64,000 nucleotides of DNA from Winogradskyella jejuensis (GTDB lineage Bacteria; Bacteroidota; Bacteroidia; Flavobacteriales; Flavobacteriaceae): positions 1,054,001 to 1,118,000 of the forward strand of contig NZ_FQWS01000002.1 in the NCBI RefSeq assembly GCF_900129745.1. The letters run 5' to 3'. Under the pieces are notes generated by a model. That model had not been told where the DNA came from, made no database searches, and saw only the letters and a list, made by a program, of their open reading frames with translations. Within the stretch, counting starts at the first letter, position 1, and every line of letters starts with the position of its first letter. Shown piece by piece: positions 54,010-63,626 of the stretch. The position numbers were made by a program, and so were the translations under genes.

Positions 54010-56433
54010 ATGGCAAAACGGAAGACTACTAGCAAAAAAACAACCAAAACATCAAAAAAGACGTTTAAAAAACCGTCTTTTAAAATCTCTAATCAGCAAA
54101 AACTGATATTGGGTAGTTTGCTTATTATTTTGGGGATTTTGCTTTTTATTTCTTTTGTTTCCTTTTTGTTTACTGGTAAAGAAGACCAAAGCATCTTAGC
54201 CGAGTTTCCTTCTAGGCAAGTAGAAGCCAAAAATTGGGCAAGCCAATTTGGAGCAAAGCTAAGCGAATGGTTTATTACAAAAGGTTTCGGTATTCCTTCA
54301 TTTATATTTTCTGGTTTGCTATTTCTTTCTGGTGTCTATATTACTTTAAATCTAAAACTATCTAAGCTTCGTAAGCATTGGATTTGGGGAACATTGATTG
54401 TGATATGGTTATCTATTTTTCTAGGCTTCTTTACGCACAAATATGACATACTTGGCGGCGTTATTGGTTATGAGATGAATCATTTTTTTCAAGATTATAT
54501 TGGTAAAATTGGAACTGCGCTCCTACTCGCTTTTGGGCTCATCGTCTATTTGGCAATTCGTTTTAATATGACAGGCGATACTTTCGTGAATCTATTTAAA
54601 AGTGCGAAATCTGACCTCAAAAAAGATTTTGGTTCTGAAGAAAACACAGCAGCCGCGGATGATGTTGTTCCAATTGACAATAGTCTTTCTGAAGAAGCAG
54701 AATCTATTAAGTCTGCTTTTGAGATTCCGCTTGAAAATTTAGAACCTACCATTTCTAACCATTCAAAACTTGAAAAAGAACAGCCTGCACCTAAAGCAGA
54801 ACCTAAGAAAGAAATCGAGGTTGTTATAAAAGACCCTGAACCGGAAGTTGAAATGCAAGTTGAAGTGGCTAAAGAAGAAAAATCTGAAACTGATAATCTA
54901 GCAGATAAGCTCGTTGAAGATTTTGGACAATTTGACCCGACTTTAGAGTTGAGTAATTTTCAGTTTCCAACATTAGACTTATTAAAAAAGTACGATAACG
55001 AAGGTATTTCTATAGACCAAGACGAACTTGAAGAAAATAAAAACCGAATTGTAGAAACCTTAAACAACTACAAAATTGGCATCACGAGTATATCGGCAAC
55101 AATTGGACCTACAGTCACACTCTATGAAATTGTTCCAGAAGCTGGTATAAGAATTTCAAAAATTAAAAATCTTGAAGATGATATCGCTCTCTCGCTTTCA
55201 GCTTTAGGAATCAGAATTATTGCACCAATCCCAGGGAAAGGTACTATTGGTATTGAAGTGCCAAACAAAAAAGCGACAATTGTTTCTATGCATTCGGCAA
55301 TAGCTTCTAAGAAGTTTCAATCGTCCAAAATGCAGTTACCTATTGCTCTAGGAAAAACCATAAGTAACGAAACTATGGTTGTAGATTTAGCTAAAATGCC
55401 ACATCTATTGATGGCTGGTGCAACAGGACAAGGTAAATCTGTAGGATTGAATGCAGTATTGACTTCTCTACTCTACAAAAAGCATCCAGCTGAAGTAAAA
55501 TTTGTTTTAGTCGACCCGAAAAAGGTAGAATTAACCTTATTCAATAAAATTGAGCGTCATTATCTAGCTAAACTTCCAGATAGCGAAGATGCCATTATAA
55601 CAGACAATACAAAGGTGATAAACACTTTAAATTCACTATGTATTGAAATGGATAACCGCTACGAGTTACTTAAAAATGCATTTTGTAGAAATATTGCCGA
55701 ATACAATAAGAAATTTAAAGAGCGTAAACTCAACCCAAATGATGGGCATCAATTTTTACCTTATATCGTGTTAGTCGTTGATGAGTTTGCGGATTTAATT
55801 ATGACTGCGGGTAAAGAAGTGGAAACACCTATAGCGCGTTTAGCACAACTCGCACGTGCCATTGGTATACATTTAATTATTGCAACGCAACGTCCATCGG
55901 TTAATGTGATTACGGGTATTATTAAAGCGAATTTCCCAGCACGTATTGCATTTAGAGTCACCTCCAAAATAGATTCGCGTACCATTTTAGATGGTGCTGG
56001 TGCAGACCAGTTGATTGGTCGTGGTGACATGCTATACACACAGGGTAATGATTTAATACGTATTCAATGTGCATTTGTAGACACGCCAGAAGTAGAACGT
56101 ATTACTGAATTTATTGGCTCTCAAAAAGCCTATCCAGACGCTTACATGTTACCAGAATATGTTGGCGAAGAAGGTGGCACAAATCTTGATATAGACATTG
56201 CAGATAGAGATAAATTGTTTAAAGAAGCTGCAGAAATCATAGTCACAGCGCAACAAGGATCAGCATCACTCCTTCAACGAAAGTTGAAATTGGGGTACAA
56301 TAGAGCCGGTAGGCTTATCGACCAATTAGAAGCCGCTGGAATTGTTGGTGGTTTTGAAGGCAGTAAAGCAAGACAAGTACTAGTCACGGATTTAGTAGCT
56401 CTTGAACAATTATTAGCAAACGAAAGTCAGTAA
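54010..56433 (+). CDS. ftsK: DNA translocase FtsK/SpoIIIE
   Basis: The protein has about 807 residues from ATG 54010. An in-frame GTG at 53983 would add MLLRLCLQY, which is unlikely because MAKRKTTSKKTTKTSKKTF is the usual basic start. Four membrane helices (about 25-190) precede an acidic linker and the RecA-like motor with Walker A GATGQGKSVGLN and Walker B VLVVDEFADLIM. The C-terminal gamma winged-helix domain (SLLQRKLKLGYNRAGRLIDQLE, split) recognises KOPS-like sites. It pumps DNA at the septum and activates XerCD. Confidence 0.95.
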   Translation: MAKRKTTSKKTTKTSKKTFKKPSFKISNQQKLILGSLLIILGILLFISFVSFLFTGKEDQSILAEFPSRQVEAKNWASQFGAKLSEWFITKGFGIPSFIFSGLLFLSGVYITLNLKLSKLRKHWIWGTLIVIWLSIFLGFFTHKYDILGGVIGYEMNHFFQDYIGKIGTALLLAFGLIVYLAIRFNMTGDTFVNLFKSAKSDLKKDFGSEENTAAADDVVPIDNSLSEEAESIKSAFEIPLENLEPTISNHSKLEKEQPAPKAEPKKEIEVVIKDPEPEVEMQVEVAKEEKSETDNLADKLVEDFGQFDPTLELSNFQFPTLDLLKKYDNEGISIDQDELEENKNRIVETLNNYKIGITSISATIGPTVTLYEIVPEAGIRISKIKNLEDDIALSLSALGIRIIAPIPGKGTIGIEVPNKKATIVSMHSAIASKKFQSSKMQLPIALGKTISNETMVVDLAKMPHLLMAGATGQGKSVGLNAVLTSLLYKKHPAEVKFVLVDPKKVELTLFNKIERHYLAKLPDSEDAIITDNTKVINTLNSLCIEMDNRYELLKNAFCRNIAEYNKKFKERKLNPNDGHQFLPYIVLVVDEFADLIMTAGKEVETPIARLAQLARAIGIHLIIATQRPSVNVITGIIKANFPARIAFRVTSKIDSRTILDGAGADQLIGRGDMLYTQGNDLIRIQCAFVDTPEVERITEFIGSQKAYPDAYMLPEYVGEEGGTNLDIDIADRDKLFKEAAEIIVTAQQGSASLLQRKLKLGYNRAGRLIDQLEAAGIVGGFEGSKARQVLVTDLVALEQLLANESQ

Positions 56434-56460
56434 AAGACAATAAAATTATTACAATTAGAA

Positions 56461-57096
56461 ATGAAAAAATTAAGTATTCTTTTAGCATTAATTATTACCA
56501 CCAGTGTATTTGCTCAAGACAAAGCAGAAGCATTACTAAATGAAGTAAGTAAAAAAGTAAAAGCTTACGACAATATCAGTGTGGATTTTAAATACGAATT
56601 AAATAACGTAAGTGAAAATATTTCGCAAGTCACTAAAGGAGATGTTACTATTCAAGATGAAAAGTATGTACTGAATGTTTTAGGTATTACTCGTATCTAT
56701 GACGGAAAGACATTATACAACATCAGTCCAGAAGATGAAGAAGTTACTATTTCTTCTGAAAACACTGAGGACGAAGGTACAATTACGCCAAGTAAAATGT
56801 TATCATTTTATGAGGAAGGTTACACTTACAAAATGGATATTGTTCAGAATGTAAAAGGTAGAAAAATACAATATGTAAAATTAACGCCTATTGATAGTAA
56901 TTCTGAAATTAAGCATGTGCTTTTAGGCATAGATGCAACAACGAAACATATTTATAATCTGATTGAAGTTGGAAAAGGTGGCGTAAAAACAACATTAACC
57001 GTTAATTCTTTCAAAACCAATCAGGCTATACCAAAAAGCCTTTTTACTTTTGATGAAAGTAAATACTCAGATTACTACATCAATAAAATAGACTAA
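56461..57096 (+). CDS. lolA: Outer-membrane lipoprotein carrier protein LolA
   Basis: The 211-residue periplasmic protein has a signal peptide (ending TSVFAQ) and the LolA half-barrel pattern (KKVKAYDNISVDFKYELNN, then GDVTIQDEKYVLNVLGITRIYDGKTLY split). It shuttles lipoproteins from the inner to the outer membrane. Between ftsK and an LptF/G permease, with gaps of 27 and 3 bases, it forms an envelope/cell-division operon common in Flavobacteriia. Confidence 0.9.
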   Translation: MKKLSILLALIITTSVFAQDKAEALLNEVSKKVKAYDNISVDFKYELNNVSENISQVTKGDVTIQDEKYVLNVLGITRIYDGKTLYNISPEDEEVTISSENTEDEGTITPSKMLSFYEEGYTYKMDIVQNVKGRKIQYVKLTPIDSNSEIKHVLLGIDATTKHIYNLIEVGKGGVKTTLTVNSFKTNQAIPKSLFTFDESKYSDYYINKID

Positions 57097-57099
57097 ACT

Positions 57100-59085
57100 T
57101 TGAAAATTTTAGACAGGTACATACTTAAAACCTACCTAAATACATTTGTGAGCATATTTGTAATATTTATGTTCATTTTTGTTTTACAAGGTCTTTGGCT
57201 CTACATCTCTGAGCTTGCTGGTAAGGATTTAGATGTGGCCACTACGCTAAAATTCATTTTTTACTATTCTCCTAAACTTATTCCGCTAGTTGTACCATTA
57301 ACTGTGCTACTTGCTTCTATTATGGTCTTTGGAAATTTTGCAGAGAACTATGAGTTTGCAGCAATGAAATCAACAGGAATCTCGCTACAGCGCGCTATGC
57401 GGAGTTTATCACTTTTCATAGTTGGTCTTGGTATTGCTTGCTTCTTCTTTGCTAATAATGTAATTCCATGGGGCGAATACAATTTCTATAATTTAAGACG
57501 GAACATTGCCAAAGTGAAGCCTGCTCTGGCCATTGCAGAAGGTCAGTTTAACGAAATCGGGAACATTAACATTAGAGTTGAGAAGAAAAGTGGTGACCGC
57601 GGAGAGTTTTTAGATAAGGTGATTATCCATCAGAAAAAATCTTTCAAACGTGGTAATTACACAACCATAATTGCAGAAAAAGGAGAACTAAAAAGTGCTG
57701 AAGATTCTAATATCTTAAAGTTAGAATTGACCAACGGTAATTTCTATGATGAAATGATTTCTCGAGATATGAGAAACTTTAATAAACGAAAACCCCATGC
57801 CCAAAGCCAATTTAAATCCTACACCATTAATATGGATTTGGGGAATTTAGGAAAAGAAGATTTAGACGAGAAAAGTACAGACGATAGGTACAATATGCAA
57901 AGTGTAAATGAGCTAGATTACACTATAGATTCACTTTTTGTAGAACGTAAAAAAGATTATGAAGCTTTATCCACAAGTTTATTTAATCGTAGTACTTATG
58001 CTAACTTAAAAACAACTATTGAAGCAAAAAATGACAGCATGTACGATGCTAATATTCTGAATCTTTTTAATACTAAAACAAAAGTTCAAATCATTGGTTT
58101 AGCCTTTAATACTGCTAGTAGTACCTCACAAATATTACAAACCAATGAGAATACCTTCAAGCAAAGAACCTCGAATCGCAATAAACACATTATTGCCTTA
58201 CATGAAAAATATTCATTAGGCTTTGCATGTATTATTTTGTTTTTTGTCGGTGCCCCACTAGGTGCATTAATAAGAAAAGGAGGTATTGGGCTGCCAATGG
58301 TTATTGCTATACTCCTATTTTTAACCTATCACTTTATAGGTATATTCATTAAAAACAATGCAAAAACAGATTCTATAGATCCAGCATTTGGCACATGGTT
58401 ATCCACGTTAATTATGCTACCATTAAGTATATACTTAACCCATCGCGCAACAAATGACAAAGGATTAATAAATCTCGATGTAATAACTGTACCACTCAAA
58501 AAGTTCTTTGCTTTCAAGTCTAAATCAGAGCTTAATGATATTAAAGCTATACAATCCTATAGTTATTATAATAAGTACAGTATAGATGAATTGGTGGGAA
58601 TCGTAAAAAATCAAGGTGAATACGATTTAGACAAAAAACCAAAACAAATTGCGCTTCAACACTTATCTGATAGAAAAGTGACTTTAAATGATTTGGAAGA
58701 AAAAGGATTAACAATTCCAGAAAATATTAAAAAAGCAAAGACAGAACTCAAAGATTATCTAGATTACTCGACAACTAATTTGGTTACTTTTAGTATCGGA
58801 GCCATTTTATTAATCCTTCATTTTGTCTTTAAAAACAATAAACTTCCTGAGTTAGCCGAGATTGCAAAGCTGCTTAGTTTTATTTCATTTAGTATTTATG
58901 CGTTATACGTAATTGTATCATCCGTATATTATTCAAAATTCTATAAATCTATTGGACAAACGAAAAAAAGAGTCAATCCCTTTTTAATTCTTTTAAGTCT
59001 ACCTTTCTATCCAATTAAATATTTTATTCTTAAATCTAGAATTAAAGAAGACTTCCATTTAAGTTGTCTTTACCAAATAAAATAA
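57100..59085 (+). CDS. LptF/LptG-family permease with C-terminal membrane extension
   Basis: The 661-residue inner-membrane protein starts at TTG 57100 (MKILDRYILKTYLNTF, the standard LptF/G N-terminus). It has three N-terminal helices, a periplasmic jellyroll-like domain (about 130-300) and three more helices (about 360-460). The region from about 485 is an extra cytosolic helical segment plus two more membrane helices not found in E. coli LptF/G (about 360 residues). The complex with LptB moves lipopolysaccharide to the LptC bridge. The added part is of unknown role. Confidence 0.87.
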   Translation: MKILDRYILKTYLNTFVSIFVIFMFIFVLQGLWLYISELAGKDLDVATTLKFIFYYSPKLIPLVVPLTVLLASIMVFGNFAENYEFAAMKSTGISLQRAMRSLSLFIVGLGIACFFFANNVIPWGEYNFYNLRRNIAKVKPALAIAEGQFNEIGNINIRVEKKSGDRGEFLDKVIIHQKKSFKRGNYTTIIAEKGELKSAEDSNILKLELTNGNFYDEMISRDMRNFNKRKPHAQSQFKSYTINMDLGNLGKEDLDEKSTDDRYNMQSVNELDYTIDSLFVERKKDYEALSTSLFNRSTYANLKTTIEAKNDSMYDANILNLFNTKTKVQIIGLAFNTASSTSQILQTNENTFKQRTSNRNKHIIALHEKYSLGFACIILFFVGAPLGALIRKGGIGLPMVIAILLFLTYHFIGIFIKNNAKTDSIDPAFGTWLSTLIMLPLSIYLTHRATNDKGLINLDVITVPLKKFFAFKSKSELNDIKAIQSYSYYNKYSIDELVGIVKNQGEYDLDKKPKQIALQHLSDRKVTLNDLEEKGLTIPENIKKAKTELKDYLDYSTTNLVTFSIGAILLILHFVFKNNKLPELAEIAKLLSFISFSIYALYVIVSSVYYSKFYKSIGQTKKRVNPFLILLSLPFYPIKYFILKSRIKEDFHLSCLYQIK

Positions 59086-59088
59086 ACT

Positions 59089-59096
59089 TATCTTTG
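59089..59096 (+). promoter_or_regulatory. Promoter -7 box for ribBA
   Basis: TATCTTTG is a full match to TAnnTTTG, 20 bases before the ribBA ATG, with TTG at 59064-59066 as a possible -33 element 22 bases upstream. No FMN riboswitch fits between the previous stop (59085) and the ATG. Confidence 0.5.
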
Positions 59097-59116
59097 CAAA
59101 ATCAAAAAGGTAAGTC

Positions 59117-60265
59117 ATGATTGCAGAAACCGTGAGCACAAAAATTGTATTAAATACTATCGAGGAAGCTATTGAAGATATCCGTCAAGGTAAAGTAATT
59201 ATTGTTGTTGATGATGAAAATAGGGAAAACGAAGGTGACTTTTTAGCTGCTGCAGAAACGGTTACTCCAGAAATGATAAATTTCATGGCCACTCACGGAC
59301 GTGGACTTATTTGTACGCCTCTAACTGAGCAACGTTGCAAAGAGCTCGAGTTAAATATGATGGTGCGTAATAACACGGACCCCATGGAAACTGCGTTTAC
59401 AGTTTCAGTAGATTTACGTGGTAATGGTGTAACAACGGGTATCTCTGCCAGTGACCGTGCTAAAACCGTAAAAGCCTTAGTAGAAAGAGACACAAAACCT
59501 TTTGAATTAGCACGTCCTGGACATATTTTTCCATTAGTTGCTAAAGAAGGTGGCGTATTAAGAAGAACTGGCCACACAGAGGCTGCTATAGACTTTGCGC
59601 GCTTGGCTGGTTTTGAACCTGCAGGTTGTATTGTTGAAATTATGAATGAAGACGGTACCATGGCACGTCTACCACAGCTTACAGAAGTTGCTAAAAAGTT
59701 CGATTTAAAAATTGTTTCTATTGAAGATTTGGTGGCTTACCGTATGGAGCATGATTCTTTGATTGAAAAGAAAGAAGATTTTGATATCGAAACACGTTTT
59801 GGTAGATATAGACTTCGTGCTTATGAACAAACAACCAATAATCAAATACATATAGCTCTAACAAAAGGAAGCTGGAACTCTGGTGACGAAGTATTAACTA
59901 GAATTAACTCAACTCTAGTGAACAATGACATTTTGGGGACACTCACCAATAATGCGGACCAGAAGCTAGATGATATGTTTAATGTAATTAACAAGGCTGG
60001 AAAAGGTGCCATTGTATTTATAAACCAGCAAAATCAATCTACAAATCTACTTAATAGACTTTCGGTTCTAAAGGAGAATCAAAATGCTGGAGAGATTGCT
60101 AAGGCACCTCGTATAGCTATGGATAGTAAAGATTTTGGCATTGGCGCCCAAATCCTTCATGATTTAAATATTAGTAAGATTCAATTGATTTCTAATAGTG
60201 AGCAAACCAAACGTGTAGGTATGATTGGTTATGGTTTAGAAATAACAGCGTACGTAAATTACTGA
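59117..60265 (+). CDS. ribBA: 3,4-dihydroxy-2-butanone-4-phosphate synthase fused to a degenerate GTP cyclohydrolase II domain
   Basis: The 382-residue protein has an intact RibB domain (about 10-210) with DDENRENEGDFLAAAE and ATHGRGLICTPL, and THTEAA-type catalytic residues in RRTGHTEAAIDF. The RibA-like domain (about 215-382) lacks the three zinc cysteines: the expected C-x10-C-x-C region reads as INSTLVNNDILGTLTNNADQ (about 263-282). The protein should make the butanone phosphate for riboflavin, but GTP cyclohydrolase activity is doubtful and another RibA would be needed. Its end overlaps the GH16 gene by 7 bases, tail to tail. Confidence 0.9.
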   Translation: MIAETVSTKIVLNTIEEAIEDIRQGKVIIVVDDENRENEGDFLAAAETVTPEMINFMATHGRGLICTPLTEQRCKELELNMMVRNNTDPMETAFTVSVDLRGNGVTTGISASDRAKTVKALVERDTKPFELARPGHIFPLVAKEGGVLRRTGHTEAAIDFARLAGFEPAGCIVEIMNEDGTMARLPQLTEVAKKFDLKIVSIEDLVAYRMEHDSLIEKKEDFDIETRFGRYRLRAYEQTTNNQIHIALTKGSWNSGDEVLTRINSTLVNNDILGTLTNNADQKLDDMFNVINKAGKGAIVFINQQNQSTNLLNRLSVLKENQNAGEIAKAPRIAMDSKDFGIGAQILHDLNISKIQLISNSEQTKRVGMIGYGLEITAYVNY

Positions 60266-61845
60266 TTAATTAGTAACTTTTCATTGATTACTAAATTACC
60301 AGATGTAATTTTTAAGATATAAACACCTTTCTTCATAAAAGTTATATCCATAGATGAAGTACCAAAGGTTTCAATAACTAATTGCCCCAATGTATTATAT
60401 AATTGAAGTCTATCTATTGGTAATAAAGATGAAACGGATACCAAACTGGTTGCAGGATTTGGATAAACCTTAAACTTAGTATTAATATCATAGACTGAGG
60501 TATTCAATACTGAATTTTGATAAACCCTTACATAATCTATAGTCATTGAGCTTTCTGTAAAACTAGAATCTATAGAACCAGCAACTCCTCCCATGGCGAT
60601 GTTTAACAACAGATACTGATCCTGAGTAAAAGGCCAATTTGAAGCGTTTTTATCCGAAGGATTATAAGAATAAAAAGGAATATCATCAATTAAAAAAACA
60701 ATCTTGTCTGGAGACCAATTCATTGAATAAACATGAAAGTCATTTGCCACATCAGCTAATAGTTGTGTTTCAGTATTAATAGTTGCTCCAAAACTAGAAG
60801 GTGTATGCAAAGCTACACTAACTTCATTTAAAGCATGTAATCCATGCTCCATAATATCAATTTCTCCGCAAGCTGGCCAAGAAGTTGACCCAAAACCTTC
60901 GTTATCCCAATAAGCGCCATCTTCATTTATATTTTTACCTAAAGTCCAGATAGCTGGCCACGTTCCTTGACCAAAAGGAAGTCGCGCCCTAACATCTACT
61001 CTTCCGTAAGTGAACGCAAACTTTGAATTAAGTCTTGCAGAGGTATATTGCTTGGTATACCCTTGATCAGTAAATGATTCTTTTTTTGCAGTTATGATTA
61101 AAAAACCATTTTCAACTCTAGAATTTTCTGTACGATTAGTATAATGCTGCTCTTCCCCGTTAAACCAGTTCCCTCCGGCTGGTAATTGTGTTTGGTGAAA
61201 CCATTTGTTTGAATCAATTGCACCATTTGTACCATCAAATTCATCAAACCACACTAAATCAGTATACTCAACATCAATCTCATTAGGGTTTGGTGGCGGT
61301 GGCGGTGTGTCACCGTTAGAAATATCATCTATGATATACGTACCAGCAGCGCTTAAGCCTTCATCAATAAATAATGTAATTCTTGAATAATTTCCAGCTA
61401 TATCTACAGGAGAAGTTCCATCGGAACTATCTACTGCATCAGAAAAGTCAAAATTCACAGTTATCCAATCAGAAGGTGAAGGCACACTAAAATTGACTTT
61501 TACTTGCACATCTGTGTTATTATCATCCTCTAGTTTTAAAAGAATATTATGGTCAAGAGGATCAAAAGCATAAAATTTTAAAGTGAATAGTTTGTTATCG
61601 CTATTTATAGTAATAGGTTGTGCCAAATCTATATAAAACCCTTGACTAGCATTTAGACCATTATTATTAAATTGCCCACCTCTATTAACATCACTAGATG
61701 GTGCTACAGTACGAAAAGCAAAATCACTTCCACTAAAACCAATAAATACATCATTATTATCTGAAAAATCTAAAGGTAATTGTTGAGAAAACAAGACTTG
61801 TGCTGTACAGAGAAAAAAAAGAATGTAGGTAAGTCTTCGACTCAT
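60259..61845 (-). CDS. GH16 beta-glucanase with T9SS sorting domain
   Basis: The 528-residue secreted protein has a signal peptide (ending QVLFSQ), a carbohydrate-binding-like beta domain (about 22-175), a short proline linker (TPPPPPNPNE), a GH16 catalytic domain (about 190-445) with the motif GEIDIMEHG (nucleophile E328, acid/base E333) and a type A T9SS domain (about 455-528, from FKVYPNPATSLVSV). GH16 enzymes of marine flavobacteria cleave laminarin, agar or carrageenan; the EIDIME motif with the following HG fits laminarinase/beta-1,3-glucanase best, but this is inference. Confidence 0.9.
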   Translation of the reverse strand: MSRRLTYILFFLCTAQVLFSQQLPLDFSDNNDVFIGFSGSDFAFRTVAPSSDVNRGGQFNNNGLNASQGFYIDLAQPITINSDNKLFTLKFYAFDPLDHNILLKLEDDNNTDVQVKVNFSVPSPSDWITVNFDFSDAVDSSDGTSPVDIAGNYSRITLFIDEGLSAAGTYIIDDISNGDTPPPPPNPNEIDVEYTDLVWFDEFDGTNGAIDSNKWFHQTQLPAGGNWFNGEEQHYTNRTENSRVENGFLIITAKKESFTDQGYTKQYTSARLNSKFAFTYGRVDVRARLPFGQGTWPAIWTLGKNINEDGAYWDNEGFGSTSWPACGEIDIMEHGLHALNEVSVALHTPSSFGATINTETQLLADVANDFHVYSMNWSPDKIVFLIDDIPFYSYNPSDKNASNWPFTQDQYLLLNIAMGGVAGSIDSSFTESSMTIDYVRVYQNSVLNTSVYDINTKFKVYPNPATSLVSVSSLLPIDRLQLYNTLGQLVIETFGTSSMDITFMKKGVYILKITSGNLVINEKLLINQ

Positions 61846-61948
61846 AAAATTTCAATTTTACCAAAATTAAGTTTCAAAAATTGATGGAGCAATTAAATAA
61901 CCCATACATTAACACAACACCGATAGTAGAAATTGTAAATTATGAAAG

Positions 61949-63142
61949 CTATAGATTGACTTTAATAAGCTCAGCCATTTTTTTGGCTCTTTCTTTTACT
62001 TCATCTTCGGTCCAAGACAATTTTATAAGGCAAGATAGATTTCTAGCGATGTAATTATCTGATTGCTTAAAAGTTGTTGTTTCTAAATATTTGAGACCGT
62101 TCTTAACTTCTTCGGTAATTGGGAATAATGATTTTAAGTTCTTTAAGTGGTCCCATTTTCTAATGTAATGCCAATTGTTATCGTAATAATGAAAACATGC
62201 ATCAATACTATTAGATTTAAAAGCCTTAGAGACATTGCGAGCTGTTTCTAAATCTGGTAAAAAGAAGTTTAGGAAAGCACAACTCTCAACTCCGCCTTCA
62301 GGAACAGTCCTAAATTCAACCTCTGGAATTTGACTTAATTCTGCCCTTATGATATCAAAATTTCGTCTTTGTATATCTAGAAACTCTGGTAAACGCTTTA
62401 CCTGAGCCAAACCTACAGCTGCGTGTAATTCTGAAATTCTGAAATTATATCCTAAAAACGGATGGGACTCAGCACCTCTATCATTACCAACATGGTCGTG
62501 GCCATGGTCACTGTAATGGTCAGCGTGAAGATAATATGCGCTATTGTTTGTAACAACCGCACCACCTTCTCCACAGGTAATCGTCTTTACAAAGTCAAAC
62601 GAAAAGCAACCCACATCTGCAATACTACCTAACGGCTTACCATTGTAAGTTCCGCCAATAGCTTGACATGCGTCTTCCACAAAAACTAAATTATGCGTAT
62701 CGCAAATAGATTTAAGCACATCCATATTACCCATACTTCCGCACATTTGAACCACCATGACAGCTTTAGTCTTTGGTGTAATCGCCTTCTCAACCGCTTT
62801 TGGGTCTAGGGTTAATGTGCTATCAATATCTACTAATATAGGAATAGCACCAAGCATCATAATAGCTTCAAAACTTGCCACAAACGTAAATGTTGGCATA
62901 ATCACCTCATCTCCTGCTCCAACTCCTGCTGAAGCTAGAGCCACAGAGACAGCAGCTGTTCCACTTGAAACTAATTGTACATAATTAGTTTTAAAAGTAT
63001 TTTGAAGTTCTCTTTCAAGCTCTTTTGCTTTCCAATGGCCATTACGCATACCGTCAAAACCGTAACGCATTAGCACACCGTTATCCAACACATCTTTAAC
63101 GCTATTGCGTTCTGCATCACCAAATAACTCAAATCCTGGCAT
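61949..63142 (-). CDS. DegT/DnrJ/EryC1/StrS-family aminotransferase
   Basis: The 397-residue PLP enzyme has VEDACQAIGGTYNGKPLGS (about 155-173), the lysine segment SFDFVKTITCGEGGAV (about 180-195) and NFRISELHAAVGLAQ (about 232-246), the standard sugar aminotransferase signatures. It transfers an amino group to a nucleotide-linked keto-sugar for lipopolysaccharide, capsule or glycan synthesis. No other sugar-nucleotide gene is visible here, so the pathway is open. It follows the thioredoxin-like gene by 6 bases. Confidence 0.9.
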   Translation of the reverse strand: MPGFELFGDAERNSVKDVLDNGVLMRYGFDGMRNGHWKAKELERELQNTFKTNYVQLVSSGTAAVSVALASAGVGAGDEVIMPTFTFVASFEAIMMLGAIPILVDIDSTLTLDPKAVEKAITPKTKAVMVVQMCGSMGNMDVLKSICDTHNLVFVEDACQAIGGTYNGKPLGSIADVGCFSFDFVKTITCGEGGAVVTNNSAYYLHADHYSDHGHDHVGNDRGAESHPFLGYNFRISELHAAVGLAQVKRLPEFLDIQRRNFDIIRAELSQIPEVEFRTVPEGGVESCAFLNFFLPDLETARNVSKAFKSNSIDACFHYYDNNWHYIRKWDHLKNLKSLFPITEEVKNGLKYLETTTFKQSDNYIARNLSCLIKLSWTEDEVKERAKKMAELIKVNL

Positions 63143-63148
63143 AATTGA

Positions 63149-63571
63149 TTATAATTTTTTGAGAGTATCTAAAAAGGCTTTGATGCCTTCATCATCAAAA
63201 TTTGTAAAAAGTTGAGGCGCATATACAGAAGGAACTACTGCTATTTTTATAGAAGGAAACACACGATTATAATTGTAAGATGAAATTAATCGCTCATTAT
63301 ACTTAGAATCACGAGATTTTGTATTTACATCTATCTTGTAAACTACAAAGTCTTTTGTTAAAGACTTTAGCTCATCAGCCTTAAAAATTTCCTGCTTAAT
63401 CTTACGTTCTGTGCCACTATCCTCTCCATCAACAAAATAGAGTAATAAGGTTTTATCTGTATTGCGAGTTGACTCTATAGCTTTAGCATAGTTATTTTCC
63501 CATTTAACGTTTTGAGAAAAACTAGAAATAGCTATGAAACAAAAAAGGACTGAGAGTATATGATATTTCAT
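63149..63571 (-). CDS. Exported thioredoxin-like protein without CxxC
   Basis: The protein has about 140 residues from ATG 63569-63571 (MKYHILSVLFCFIAISSFSQ is a signal peptide); an in-frame TTG at 63592 would add seven residues before it and is less likely. The rest matches thioredoxin-fold proteins (WENNYAKAIESTRNTDKTLLLYF), but where the CxxC should be it reads VDGEDSGTERKIKQEIF, with no cysteine. It therefore cannot be a thiol reductant and may be a binding or structural relative. It is in a minus-strand run with the aminotransferase gene. Confidence 0.7.
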   Translation of the reverse strand: MKYHILSVLFCFIAISSFSQNVKWENNYAKAIESTRNTDKTLLLYFVDGEDSGTERKIKQEIFKADELKSLTKDFVVYKIDVNTKSRDSKYNERLISSYNYNRVFPSIKIAVVPSVYAPQLFTNFDDEGIKAFLDTLKKL

Positions 63572-63626
63572 CTTGAAAAATTTATCTAACAAATATAGTA
63601 TTTTGAACGCTTAAAGTGCTATTATA

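Noticed and set aside
60270..60294. TTAGTAA / TTACTAA inverted repeat at the ribBA-GH16 junction as terminator
   Set aside because: It lies in the GH16 coding end, is AT-only apart from two pairs and lacks a U-tract.
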